From IMG/VR virus record IMGVR_UViG_3300045971_000356, positions 62,001 through 126,000 of that record: a stretch of DNA of 64,000 nt; one strand, written 5' to 3'. The notes under the pieces are model-generated. The model did not search any database, was not told the origin of the DNA, and saw only the letters and a list, made by a program, of their open reading frames with translations. The position numbers were made by a program, and so were the translations under genes. Shown one piece after another: positions 40,399 to 48,171 of the stretch (position 1 is the first letter of the stretch; every line of letters begins with the position of its first letter). The DNA comes from a virus.

Positions 40399-40814
40399 TG
40401 CAGCACACTGAGTTCGCATTATTGCCAGACACCACGCAGAACGATCTGCTTGAGTCTGGCATGATGTTTATGAAGTCCATCACAGAAGCATACGGTGCTG
40501 ACACTGGCATGCAACTGTGGGACACAATCGCATCTACGCTTGACCCAGAGATCAAAGGTCAAATCTTTTTCCGCATGCTCACTGGCGATGGACCTAACCA
40601 CATCACACTAATGTCATCGCGAGCAAGGTCACTTGGCCAGTTTGTGGCTCTTATTAGGTGTATTCGCGGAGCAACTGGACTTGGACTTAAGGAAGCAAAA
40701 GACCTTTGCGACCTCGTTGAAGCAGGGTCAAAACAAAAAATTAAAATTCTTTCTACCGCAGACAAAAACGCATTTAAGCGTGAGTTGGCGGGAATGCAGG
40801 TGTCGTTTTTATGA
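40398..40814 (+). CDS. Ribosomal protein L7/L12 C-terminal domain-like protein
   Basis: 138 residues. The C-terminal 55 residues, LIRCIRGATGLGLKEAKDLC...KIKILSTADKNAFKRELAGM, follow the bL12 C-terminal domain (VIR..TGLGLKEAK.LV). In ribosomes this domain recruits translation GTPases. Phage copies may interfere with or redirect host translation. The N-terminal 80 residues are unrelated helical sequence with no L12 dimerisation domain. ATGA overlap downstream. Confidence 0.75.
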   Translation: MQHTEFALLPDTTQNDLLESGMMFMKSITEAYGADTGMQLWDTIASTLDPEIKGQIFFRMLTGDGPNHITLMSSRARSLGQFVALIRCIRGATGLGLKEAKDLCDLVEAGSKQKIKILSTADKNAFKRELAGMQVSFL

Positions 40815-41098
40815 TTTCGCTTATATTTCACTTGCACAATCCGTGGAGAAAAGAAGAGTTCTCAAATTTGTATTGCAAGTCTGGTTTGATTTCAAAACAT
40901 AAAGCATGGGAATTTGAAATTTACAATCATACGCCCATTGTGTTAAGTGCCCAACTTGTTCTGAATTTCAGAACAGATCATGCTGGACTGACTATTGATT
41001 TTGGAATGTTTGGTTACGAGGCAAGTTTTAAAATTTATGACACTCGTCATTGGGATCGCGACTTAAACAAATGGGAAGATCATGACGCTCCCATATGA
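40811..41098 (+). CDS. Hypothetical protein
   Basis: 95 residues, beta-rich (WEFEIYNHTPIVLSAQLVLN, LTIDFGMFGYEASFKIYDTR, H-WD end). ISLIFHLHNPW at the start is a phage family start I recall without function. 17-base overlap with the next gene. Confidence 0.55.
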   Translation: MISLIFHLHNPWRKEEFSNLYCKSGLISKHKAWEFEIYNHTPIVLSAQLVLNFRTDHAGLTIDFGMFGYEASFKIYDTRHWDRDLNKWEDHDAPI

Positions 41099-41321
41099 AC
41101 GAACTCGTGCCGTAATTCAAACGGAAGCATTTTTGATTGAGATTGCTAACGGCACAAAATATAAACGTGTGCCACGAGATCTAAAATATATGGCGTTAAG
41201 TTTACTGCGACATTATCCCGGCACATCTGACTTGAAGATGACTCACAACGGATGGGGAAGTAAGTTACATGAGTTTATGTTTGAATGTCCGTTTGGAGAC
41301 CCAGATGAGCCGTTCGCATGA
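41082..41321 (+). CDS. BPSL0761-family protein
   Basis: 79 residues. LPYERTRAVIQTEAFLIEIA then ALSLLRHYPGTSDL matches my memory of the BPSL0761 family of short beta-proteobacterial/phage proteins. Function unknown. Confidence 0.6.
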   Translation: MTLPYERTRAVIQTEAFLIEIANGTKYKRVPRDLKYMALSLLRHYPGTSDLKMTHNGWGSKLHEFMFECPFGDPDEPFA

Positions 41322-41581
41322 ATACCAAAAAACTGATAGTCATTGAAATCACCAGCATAACGCAATACATTGACGGGGCAAGATGGTTGCGTGAAAATGT
41401 TGGCCATGGAAAAATTTGGACTGCGCCACCTGAAAATCCGTTTAAGTCACGCATGCATTGGTGGGCGAAAGGGTACCCAGACAAATACATTTTCTGGTTT
41501 AAAGACCCAAAAGTGGCAACAATGTTTCGCTTATCATTGCCAGTCCGTGATAAATCTCCACTTGACATACGGGGGCTTTAG
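41318..41581 (+). CDS. Hypothetical protein
   Basis: 87 residues, Trp-rich (ARWLRENVGHGKIWTAPPEN, MHWWAKGYPDKYIFWFKDPK). ATGA start. Its end overlaps the promoter at 41562. Confidence 0.5.
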   Translation: MNTKKLIVIEITSITQYIDGARWLRENVGHGKIWTAPPENPFKSRMHWWAKGYPDKYIFWFKDPKVATMFRLSLPVRDKSPLDIRGL

Positions 41582-41590
41582 TGCTATACT
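41562..41590 (+). promoter_or_regulatory. sigma70 promoter (leaderless)
   Basis: TTGACA, 17 bases, TATACT; the ATG at 41597 begins 7 bases after the -10. Confidence 0.75.
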
Positions 41591-41596
41591 GATGTT

Positions 41597-42181
41597 ATGA
41601 TAAGCAACAACATCATTTTTTTAGATCTGGATGGGCCAGCGTTTCCATACGCTACGATACGCTATCATCCAGACAACGGAACACCATACCCAGGCGATTT
41701 TGAAATGGGTGAGACTGTAACATACTGGCGGATGTGTGAACGGTTTAGACACTTATGGCAGCACCTTAGTGATACTCGCAATTTTAAGGTTGTTATCTCG
41801 TCCTCGTGGCGCAAATATTACAACAAAGAGTCTTGCTTTCATGATTTGTTTACAGTGAATGGGCTACCACTTAACTTACACGAAGATTGGAAAACACTTA
41901 ATCTCAAAACAAGTGGGTATGGACCTTACTCGTCAGGCTATGATTCCAACTGCTATCGTGCAGCAGAAATCAGTGAATGGATTGTGCGGCACAAAGAGGT
42001 TAACGACTTTTTAATCTTAGATGACACAGAGTCTGGTTTTAGTTTGTATAGTAATGGTGCTGGGTGGGACAAGGTGCACGATTACATGAAAAACAGCATC
42101 ATAATGGTTGACGTTGACACTGGGTTGTCAAGCGGCAATATTGCGAAAATTTTGTCTAATACTTCAAGGTGGATATCATGA
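41597..42181 (+). CDS. HAD phosphatase, SAK RNA-repair type
   Basis: 194 residues. IIFLDLDGPAF (motif I, DxDG), VVISSSWRKYY (motif II with SSSWR) and DFLILDDTES (motif III, LDD) are those of the HAD domain found in Swiss-army-knife RNA repair proteins. It would remove phosphates from nucleic-acid ends or small substrates, fitting the RNA ligase and kinase of this phage. Predicted leaderless mRNA. ATGA coupling to the next gene. Confidence 0.75.
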   Translation: MISNNIIFLDLDGPAFPYATIRYHPDNGTPYPGDFEMGETVTYWRMCERFRHLWQHLSDTRNFKVVISSSWRKYYNKESCFHDLFTVNGLPLNLHEDWKTLNLKTSGYGPYSSGYDSNCYRAAEISEWIVRHKEVNDFLILDDTESGFSLYSNGAGWDKVHDYMKNSIIMVDVDTGLSSGNIAKILSNTSRWIS

Positions 42182-42411
42182 AAAACATTTCTGAAATGTC
42201 AACAACTGAACTTATCAAACTGCCGTATTCAGATGTTGTTCAAAGAGTTCGCAGTGGTGAATGGGGAGTAGAACATTTCACACAATGGGCTGAAGATCGC
42301 CTTAACTACGCATTTGGCGACGGGTATGACGAAGGTTATGAGACTGGTGAAGAACAAGAAAGAACCAAAAAGCTTGAAAATAAAAGCATGTATGTTATAA
42401 TGCAGGCATAA
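42178..42411 (+). CDS. Hypothetical protein
   Basis: 77 residues from ATG 42178: MKNISEMSTTELIKLPYSDV, RSGEWGVEHFTQWAEDRLNY, then a Gly/Glu tail. The GEW...F..W helix is shared with the protein at 11608. Confidence 0.55.
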   Translation: MKNISEMSTTELIKLPYSDVVQRVRSGEWGVEHFTQWAEDRLNYAFGDGYDEGYETGEEQERTKKLENKSMYVIMQA

Positions 42412-42414
42412 ATA
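42407..42414 (+). promoter_or_regulatory. T4-type late promoter box
   Basis: CATAAATA in the end of the previous gene, upstream of the hairpin leader and the repeat-bearing frame. Confidence 0.5.
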
Positions 42415-42417
42415 CTA

Positions 42418-42440
42418 TTGCAAGGGATAGACCCGCGCAA
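42418..42440 (+). promoter_or_regulatory. 5' leader hairpin
   Basis: TTGC/GCAA and GGG/CCC stems around ATAGA, then AAAGGAG; same layout as at 7531, 31395 and 37475. Confidence 0.45.
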
Positions 42441-42467
42441 CATTTTATATTTTAAAGGAGCTTTAAA

Positions 42468-42698
42468 ATGTCTTGTAAACTTCATTCATTCATTCATTCA
42501 TTCATTCATTCATTCATTCATTCATTCATTCATTCATTCATTCATTCATTCATTCATTCATTCATTCAATCAATCATCACCGCAGTCTCTAATTTAGAGA
42601 TAATGTCCTCATTGAACCGAATTCGCAATAACTTAAATCCGTTTGTTGCAGCATATTCTGCTTTTATGTTGTCTCTTATCTGGGTCAACGCCAATTGA
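42468..42698 (+). CDS. Repeat-encoded SFIH protein, possibly phase-variable or truncated
   Basis: ATG 42468 follows a very good AAAGGAG site, a hairpin leader and a late box. The protein begins MSCKLH and then consists of about seven SFIH units encoded by the TTCA array. After the array the frame runs antisense through the reverse endonuclease, so residues beyond about 40 are probably not native. I think this is the 5' end of a late gene whose remainder was lost to, or displaced by, the endonuclease insertion, or a contingency gene switched by repeat number. Confidence 0.45.
   Translation: MSCKLHSFIHSFIHSFIHSFIHSFIHSFIHSFIQSIITAVSNLEIMSSLNRIRNNLNPFVAAYSAFMLSLIWVNAN
42481..42568. repeat. TTCA tetranucleotide microsatellite, 22 copies
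   Basis: 22 uninterrupted TTCA units (88 bases), starting 13 bases into an open frame. Unit length is not a multiple of three, so gain or loss of a unit changes frame. The reverse endonuclease stop lies at its right edge. Confidence 0.97.
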
Positions 42699-43495
42699 TC
42701 AACTCCCGAAATAAGTTTCGAAAAGGATATTGGTCTAAAATGATATTCACCGTCAAACTCTATCAAGAGATTCTGATTTGGAATAAAGAAATCGTATTTA
42801 AGACGGCCTTTTTTAGATTTGTAATATAAGTTATTAAATGTTTTTTGATATTCGAAGTGTATATTATGTTTAACCAACCAGTTTTTAACAATAACTTCTC
42901 CCTTAGACGGATTAGAATTAGAGCAAGATGGGCAACCCACTCCGTTAGACCAATGATTTACCGGAGTTACAGAAAAATCACCATGTATGCTGCAAGTCAC
43001 ATTAACTTTTTTATGAGCATTTACATAAATTACATTATTGTAGGAATATTGACCATTATGAGTTTTGTTGGCCTTCTCTATAAATCTGCTATTTCCAAGT
43101 TGAGTTTTATTAGCAGCAATATCTTTACCACAAAGAGGACATCCGGATTTATTTGTAATGTGTCCAATTTTGGTCTGGGTAAATTCGCCATGTATAGGAC
43201 ATATGATTATTAATTTCTTAGCTGATATATCAACGAGAGAATAATCATATTTGTTATTATGGATTTTATGGCCGTTGTTTATAAATCTACTAAGATTTTC
43301 CTCTTTAGTAAAACCGCGGCCGCTACATTTTAGACAACCATAACCGGAAAGATGGTTGTTCGGAGTAATCAAGAAGTCGCCATGCTCATTGCATGTAACG
43401 ATTACCTTGGTTTTAGCTGTGCTATACAATACTTTTGAATAATCAAACTTATTGCCATGCACTTTTTGAAATTTTGATATGACTGCTTGACACAT
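42566..43495 (-). CDS. Zinc-knuckle Vsr-like/PD-(D/E)XK homing endonuclease
   Basis: 309 residues. Three repeats, each of the form HG-x-[KQ]-[FY]-x-Y followed by CxxHG(D/E)F and GCxxC (DUF723-like zinc units), cover residues 12-190. The nuclease domain follows: KGRLKYDFFIPNQNLLIEFD then GEYHF and KLLRIRF. It is the reverse-strand paralogue of 46671-47579. Site TAGGAG precedes the ATG. Late box upstream. Confidence 0.82.
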   Translation of the reverse strand: MCQAVISKFQKVHGNKFDYSKVLYSTAKTKVIVTCNEHGDFLITPNNHLSGYGCLKCSGRGFTKEENLSRFINNGHKIHNNKYDYSLVDISAKKLIIICPIHGEFTQTKIGHITNKSGCPLCGKDIAANKTQLGNSRFIEKANKTHNGQYSYNNVIYVNAHKKVNVTCSIHGDFSVTPVNHWSNGVGCPSCSNSNPSKGEVIVKNWLVKHNIHFEYQKTFNNLYYKSKKGRLKYDFFIPNQNLLIEFDGEYHFRPISFSKLISGVDQLALTQIRDNIKAEYAATNGFKLLRIRFNEDIISKLETAVMID

Positions 43496-43515
43496 ATTTA
43501 CTCCTATTGTATAAT
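43487..43515 (+). promoter_or_regulatory. Consensus sigma70 promoter for NAMPT
   Basis: TTGACA, 17 bases, TATAAT, starting inside the 5' end of the reverse endonuclease. Composite with the reverse late box (TATAATGTATTTATG). Confidence 0.8.
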
Positions 43516-43516
43516 G

Positions 43517-43524
43517 TATTTATG
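43517..43524 (-). promoter_or_regulatory. T4-type late promoter box
   Basis: CATAAATA on the minus strand, 21 bases before the endonuclease ATG. Confidence 0.55.
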
Positions 43525-43602
43525 TATTTACAGTAGCTATATCAATTTTTATAGAAGACCATGAGATAGACTTGTGGCAATTTTTAATAAAGGAGATTTA
43601 TT

Positions 43603-45045
43603 ATGAGCAAGTTAGATAGTATTATATTAAATGTTGATAGTTATAAAGTAAGCATGAGCAGGCAGTATCCACCAGGAACTGAGTATGTGTACTCTTACAT
43701 CGAATCACGCGGAGGCAAATATGACCGCACAGAATTTCTCGGGGTACAAGCACTTGCCAAGTATTTGGCCGAGCCAATCACGCAAGCGCAAATCGACTAC
43801 GCAGATCGAATCTGGACACTCCATGGAGAACCTTTCAACCGAGAAGGTTGGCAGTACATTCTCGATAAACATGCTGGAAGACTTCCGTTGCGTATCAGAG
43901 CCGCTAAAGAAGGACTTATCATCCCTACGAAAAATGTGCTATGTACCATCGAAAACACAGACCCAAAATGCTTCTGGCTTACAACATGGGTCGAAACTGC
44001 CGCGTTACGTGCTATCTGGTACCCAACTACTGTGGGAACCACCAGCTGGCACATCAAGCAAGAAATTCTAAACTACTTGGAGATATCAGGTGATCCCACT
44101 ACTATTGCTTTTAAGCTTCATGATTTTGGTGCTCGCGGGGTTAGCTCTTGCGAGTCTGCTAAAATTGGGGGTGCGGCGCACCTTGTCAACTTCATGGGGA
44201 CGGACACTATGTCTGGCATTCTGCACGTCAGTGATACCTACGGTAGCGATGTGTGTGGATTTAGTATCCCAGCCGCAGAACACAGTACCATCACAAGTTG
44301 GGGTCGTGCAAACGAAGTAGATGCTTACCGCAACATGGTCAAGCAGTTCGGTAAGCCTGGTGCCATCCTTGCCGTGGTATCTGACTCGTATGATATTTAC
44401 AAAGCCTGCGAAATGTGGGGAACGGAGTTAAAAGATGACGTTATTGCAAGTGGTGCTACTGTTGTTATTCGTCCTGACTCTGGTGACCCTACTATTGTTC
44501 TTCCGAAAATGTTCAACATTCTTGGCAGCAGATTTGGATTTGTTAAAAATTCCAAAGGCTATAAAGTACTCAATAATGTTCGTGTTATTTGGGGCGATGG
44601 CATTGATTCTATTAGCCTATCTGAAATACTTCGGACTGTTGTTGATGTAGGCGGTTGGTCTGCTGACAACATAGCATTCGGCATGGGTGGCGGACTCTTG
44701 CAACAATGCAACCGTGACACCCAAGAGTTTGCTATGAAGGCTTCGGCTGTTGGTATTCGTGAATGGATACATGATGCTGCTGGTCTTTTGGAAAACAAGA
44801 TTGTTTGGCGTGATGTATTCAAAGATCCAGTTACTGCTTCAAACAAAGCATCTAAGAAGGGTCGTGTGCAACTGTGGACAAATGGTGCTCCTCAAGGCAC
44901 TGAATACGAAACCGCTGTAAATGCTCCTACTCGCTGGACTGACAAAGGCTTTGGCTGGGAAGATGCAATGCATACATACTTTGAAAATGGCAAGGTAGTA
45001 TTCACACAAACGTTTGACGAAGTTCGTGCTAACTCAATGATGTAA
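43603..45045 (+). CDS. nadV: Nicotinamide phosphoribosyltransferase (NAMPT/NadV)
   Basis: 480 residues, full length for the family. Landmarks: NVDSYKVSMSRQYPPGTEYV at the start, KLHDFGARGVSS (residues 171-182), IPAAEHSTI with the phosphorylated His at 227, and VIRPDSGDP near 301-307. It joins nicotinamide and PRPP to make NMN, the first step of NAD+ salvage. With the NMNAT-Nudix gene 0.6 kb downstream it forms a complete nicotinamide to NAD+ path. Strong AAAGGAG site, own promoter. Confidence 0.94.
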   Translation: MSKLDSIILNVDSYKVSMSRQYPPGTEYVYSYIESRGGKYDRTEFLGVQALAKYLAEPITQAQIDYADRIWTLHGEPFNREGWQYILDKHAGRLPLRIRAAKEGLIIPTKNVLCTIENTDPKCFWLTTWVETAALRAIWYPTTVGTTSWHIKQEILNYLEISGDPTTIAFKLHDFGARGVSSCESAKIGGAAHLVNFMGTDTMSGILHVSDTYGSDVCGFSIPAAEHSTITSWGRANEVDAYRNMVKQFGKPGAILAVVSDSYDIYKACEMWGTELKDDVIASGATVVIRPDSGDPTIVLPKMFNILGSRFGFVKNSKGYKVLNNVRVIWGDGIDSISLSEILRTVVDVGGWSADNIAFGMGGGLLQQCNRDTQEFAMKASAVGIREWIHDAAGLLENKIVWRDVFKDPVTASNKASKKGRVQLWTNGAPQGTEYETAVNAPTRWTDKGFGWEDAMHTYFENGKVVFTQTFDEVRANSMM

Positions 45046-45056
45046 AGGAGTTAAGC

Positions 45057-45320
45057 ATGACTAAACACCGCCTGATGAAAGATGAAGATGACTTTGCTGA
45101 TAGTGTCGCAGTAGACGATGCGTCTTGGCAAGAGTTCATGGCCGCAGGCGGTGTTTATCCTAAACATGTAGATCCACCCACAGTGCCTGGCTCATTAGAT
45201 GACATTGAATTCAGTGAAGCATCAAAAGCAGAAGCAGAGTTCAATGCCACAGTGTTTAAAGATGCAGCAGTAAGCGCGACAGCATTTGACGATCTCAAAG
45301 ATAACGATTTAAGGAAATAA
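45057..45320 (+). CDS. Hypothetical acidic protein
   Basis: 87 residues: MTKHRLMKDEDDFADSVAVD, SWQEFMAAGGVYPKHVDPPT, then an Ala/Asp helix. Lies between the two NAD genes. AAAGGAG site. Confidence 0.5.
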   Translation: MTKHRLMKDEDDFADSVAVDDASWQEFMAAGGVYPKHVDPPTVPGSLDDIEFSEASKAEAEFNATVFKDAAVSATAFDDLKDNDLRK

Positions 45321-45321
45321 C

Positions 45322-45567
45322 ATGGTATCAATGTCTGAAGAATTTGCTGCATCACGCCACAAGCCTAAGTACGAGTTTATGGCTCGTGTTGAAGGCAAGT
45401 ACAAAAACATTCCCTTCGTCGGCAGCATCGGAAACGATACTGTGATTAGCGAAGCAGAAGGTCCAATATTTACCATCCATCTTGACTTGCCAATAAAAGT
45501 AGACGGTGCTTACATCTGTTATCTAAAGTGTAAACAATCAGAGATTAAAAATCTCAAACGTCGTTAG
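45322..45567 (+). CDS. Hypothetical protein
   Basis: 81 residues, beta-rich (HKPKYEFMARVEGKYKNIPF, SEAEGPIFTIHLDLPIKVDG). AAGGAAA site. Confidence 0.5.
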   Translation: MVSMSEEFAASRHKPKYEFMARVEGKYKNIPFVGSIGNDTVISEAEGPIFTIHLDLPIKVDGAYICYLKCKQSEIKNLKRR

Positions 45568-45574
45568 TAAAACC

Positions 45575-45599
45575 ATTCGCAAAGATAGACTACGCGAAT
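45575..45599 (+). repeat. Inverted repeat before NMNAT-Nudix gene
   Basis: ATTCGC / GCGAAT with a 13-base loop, followed by TAAAATTTTA and AAGGA. Possible leader structure or weak terminator. Confidence 0.35.
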
Positions 45600-45621
45600 C
45601 TAAAATTTTAAGGATCTTAAA

Positions 45622-46638
45622 ATGAAAAAATATCACTCTCTCGTAATGATCGGGCGCTTTCAGCCCGTACATAGTGCACACGCCGCAATTATTCGCCGTG
45701 CCGCCACACTTGCCCAACAGGTAATCATTATCGTTGGTTCAGCAAAGCAACCACGCACATACAAAAATCCCTGGTCGTCACACGAACGCAGGCTAATGCT
45801 TCAAAATGTGGTTGACTCCATTCAAACCGACGCAGTGGTGCGCATCGAGGAAAACATTGACACAATTTACAACGATCAAGCATGGGCTGGTCGCATACAG
45901 CAAATCGTTAGCAAGCACACCACCGCTGATGACAAAATCGGGATCATTGGGCACAAGAAAGACGAGTCCAGTTTTTACCTTGACATGTTCCCACAGTGGG
46001 AGTTTGAGAATGTGCCACTGCTTGAGCCGCTGCATGCGTCCAATGTGCGTGACCTTTACTTCCAAGAAAATGCCAACTTAAAGTTTTTACAAGGTGTGCT
46101 GCCACAACCTGTAATGCGTATGTTGGAGGGTTGGATTGGTACACCAGAGTACACCCAGGTAGTTCGTGAACGATTGTTCGTTGAAAAGTATCGCCAACAG
46201 TATGCCTCACTGCCATACGAGCCAACCTTTGTCACCGCTGATGCTCTTGTGGTGTGTGCTGGCCATGTGCTTGTCGTTAAACGCAAGTCAGAGCCAGGCC
46301 GTGGATTGCTCGCGTTGCCAGGCGGATACTTGAACGCAAAGACTGACAAGTCGATGAAAGACTGTATGCTGCGTGAGTTGCGTGAGGAGACTGGTATCAA
46401 AGTGCCTGCTCCTGTGTTGCGTGGCTCCATTGTGTCGTCCCGTGTGTTTGACGGATTGGAACGTTCCGCACGTGGACGCATTATAACGCATGCGTTCCGC
46501 ATTGATCTCGCTGACACGGAACTGCCGCGGGTAAAGGGCGCTGATGACGCTTTCTCTGCTAAATTTATACCAATATCTGAACTTAAACCCGATAATATGT
46601 TTGAAGATCATTGGGAGATAATAAACGAAATGTTATAA
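45622..46638 (+). CDS. nadM: Bifunctional NMN adenylyltransferase / Nudix hydrolase
   Basis: 338 residues. N-terminal nucleotidyltransferase: MIGRFQPVHSAHAAII (GRFQPxHxxH) and EPLHASNVRDLYF, which converts NMN and ATP to NAD+. C-terminal Nudix domain from about residue 205: LALPGGYLNAKTDKSM then CMLRELREETGI. The REL-x-EETG core is intact, although the first Glu of the Nudix box reads as Thr/Asp. Such fusions in Synechocystis and Francisella also hydrolyse ADP-ribose, which would recycle a product of NAD depletion. Second step after NAMPT. Confidence 0.9.
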   Translation: MKKYHSLVMIGRFQPVHSAHAAIIRRAATLAQQVIIIVGSAKQPRTYKNPWSSHERRLMLQNVVDSIQTDAVVRIEENIDTIYNDQAWAGRIQQIVSKHTTADDKIGIIGHKKDESSFYLDMFPQWEFENVPLLEPLHASNVRDLYFQENANLKFLQGVLPQPVMRMLEGWIGTPEYTQVVRERLFVEKYRQQYASLPYEPTFVTADALVVCAGHVLVVKRKSEPGRGLLALPGGYLNAKTDKSMKDCMLRELREETGIKVPAPVLRGSIVSSRVFDGLERSARGRIITHAFRIDLADTELPRVKGADDAFSAKFIPISELKPDNMFEDHWEIINEML

Positions 46639-46661
46639 TCATTTGCTCCTTTGACTAGTGG

Positions 46662-46669
46662 TATAAATA
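46662..46669 (+). promoter_or_regulatory. T4-type late promoter box
   Basis: TATAAATA, a perfect T4 late consensus, one base before the endonuclease ATG. Confidence 0.65.
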
Positions 46670-46670
46670 C

Positions 46671-47579
46671 ATGATGAGAACTTACAGAACTACCGAAACT
46701 GCATTAGCAGACATTGCCGCCAAACACGGTAACAAAATAACAGCATTACCCACGTTTTCGTTCACAAACGTTGACAAGAAAGAAACGTTTGTTTGCAAAG
46801 AACACGGGGAGTTCGAATCAACTGTTTATAGATTACTTAAATCGAAAGGTTATGGGTGTAATAAATGCTCCCCGTTTGGGCCAAAGGGGTGGGAGTATAT
46901 GAAGCAGAAGATTTTCAACAAGCACGGTGATAGATATGAATACTATCTAAATGATGACACATACACCGCCGGTAGTAAATTAAAAATAATATGCCGTAAG
47001 CATGGGGTATTTTATCAAAATTACGGAGATCATGTTACTGGTACTGGGTGCCCGACGTGTAGTAAAGAAGAAAAAGAAGTTTCAGTGAATGACTTTTTAC
47101 TAAATGCAATAACTCACCACGGAAATTCTTACGGATATGATTACGTATTTGAGGATTATACAAAAGCCGCGTCAAAAGTTAGAATTATTTGTCCTAAGCA
47201 CGGTATTTTCTTGCAGCAAGCAAACGATCACGGACGTGGTAGTGGATGCCCAAGTTGCAGTAATGCATCACGTGGTGAAAATTTAATTCGAAATTTTTTA
47301 ATTCGAAACAAAATAGAATATACCACACAAAAAACATTTCCTGATTGTGTTCGTAATAAAGGAAAATTAAAATATGACTTTTATTTGCCTGCACATAACA
47401 TACTAATCGAGTACGATGGAAAACAACACTTTGAAACAGGATTTTTGTGTCAGGACCTCGATGACATAAAGGCCACAGATGAATTTAAAACAAAATATGC
47501 TGCTGATAACGGATTTGTTTTATTACGCCTGCGATATGACGATAATTCTTTACAAATTTTACAGACAATGCTTGCATAA
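46671..47579 (+). CDS. Zinc-knuckle Vsr-like/PD-(D/E)XK homing endonuclease
   Basis: 302 residues. Three CxxHGxF/GCxxC units (FVCKEHGEFES, IICRKHGVFYQ, IICPKHGIFLQ, each followed by GCxxC), then GKLKYDFYLPAHNILIEYDG with GKQHF and VLLRLRYDD as the nuclease core. Paralogue of 42566-43495 but on the forward strand. Two Met codons at the start; leaderless or almost so from its late promoter, with no ribosome site. Confidence 0.83.
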   Translation: MMRTYRTTETALADIAAKHGNKITALPTFSFTNVDKKETFVCKEHGEFESTVYRLLKSKGYGCNKCSPFGPKGWEYMKQKIFNKHGDRYEYYLNDDTYTAGSKLKIICRKHGVFYQNYGDHVTGTGCPTCSKEEKEVSVNDFLLNAITHHGNSYGYDYVFEDYTKAASKVRIICPKHGIFLQQANDHGRGSGCPSCSNASRGENLIRNFLIRNKIEYTTQKTFPDCVRNKGKLKYDFYLPAHNILIEYDGKQHFETGFLCQDLDDIKATDEFKTKYAADNGFVLLRLRYDDNSLQILQTMLA

Positions 47580-47607
47580 TGTTGCTTTTTTACAACAAAA
47601 ATAATTG

Positions 47608-47636
47608 TTGACAATCAAGCATTTTGACTGTATAAT
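47608..47636 (+). promoter_or_regulatory. Consensus sigma70 promoter (leaderless)
   Basis: TTGACA, 17 bases, TATAAT, one base different from the TTGACAGTCAA class. ATG 47643 starts 7 bases after the -10. Confidence 0.8.
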
Positions 47637-47642
47637 AAGCGC

Positions 47643-47927
47643 ATGATACAAAAAACTGAATACGCTGTCTTTTGGGTAGACAGCACAAACACTGGCCCAG
47701 CCCATGTCAATCGTTTTGCCGCAATGGGCGAAGCGTTGGCGCTGATGCAAATACTGCGAGACAACGGACACCGTTTCGTGACTATGGCGTCTGAAAACAT
47801 TGACAACGTGGGGCTGATGGGCGTATCATCCATAGTGGACGGTAAGTGCCCAGACGGTTCTGAATTTCAAGGCCGTACAAGCCGCTATGGTGTGGCACTT
47901 GCACGGAGCAAAAAGGAAGTATCATGA
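47643..47927 (+). CDS. Hypothetical early protein
   Basis: 94 residues: MIQKTEYAVFWVDSTNTGPA, then FAAMGEALALMQILRDNGHR and ASENIDNVGLMGVSSIVDGK. A conserved phage type of unknown function to my memory. Its ATG is at the predicted +1, with no upstream ribosome site. ATGA end. Confidence 0.6.
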   Translation: MIQKTEYAVFWVDSTNTGPAHVNRFAAMGEALALMQILRDNGHRFVTMASENIDNVGLMGVSSIVDGKCPDGSEFQGRTSRYGVALARSKKEVS

Positions 47928-48166
47928 CTAACGACGAATTTAAGATTTACAAAGCAAAAGTAGCCCGCAAGCATGCGTCATTGACACGCATTAAAAAAGA
48001 GTTCTTGGAACTGGTCGCACAGTGTACGCATAACGAACTGCGGCACAAAAAAGAGCATGAGGTTGGAGGCTACTTAAATACTGGCACAAACACAGAGTAC
48101 GACGAGTGCATCTTGTGCGGCAAAAAGTTTAATGTGGTTGAAACCTCAACAGGCATTTACGGGTAA
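47924..48166 (+). CDS. Hypothetical protein
   Basis: 80 residues: basic helix (YKAKVARKHASLTRIKKEFL) then C34, H-rich part and ECILCGKKF, possibly one zinc site. Confidence 0.5.
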   Translation: MTNDEFKIYKAKVARKHASLTRIKKEFLELVAQCTHNELRHKKEHEVGGYLNTGTNTEYDECILCGKKFNVVETSTGIYG

Positions 48167-48171
48167 ACATC

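Noticed and set aside
42481-42568. CRISPR-like array
   Set aside because: It is a simple 4-base tandem repeat without spacers or longer direct repeats.
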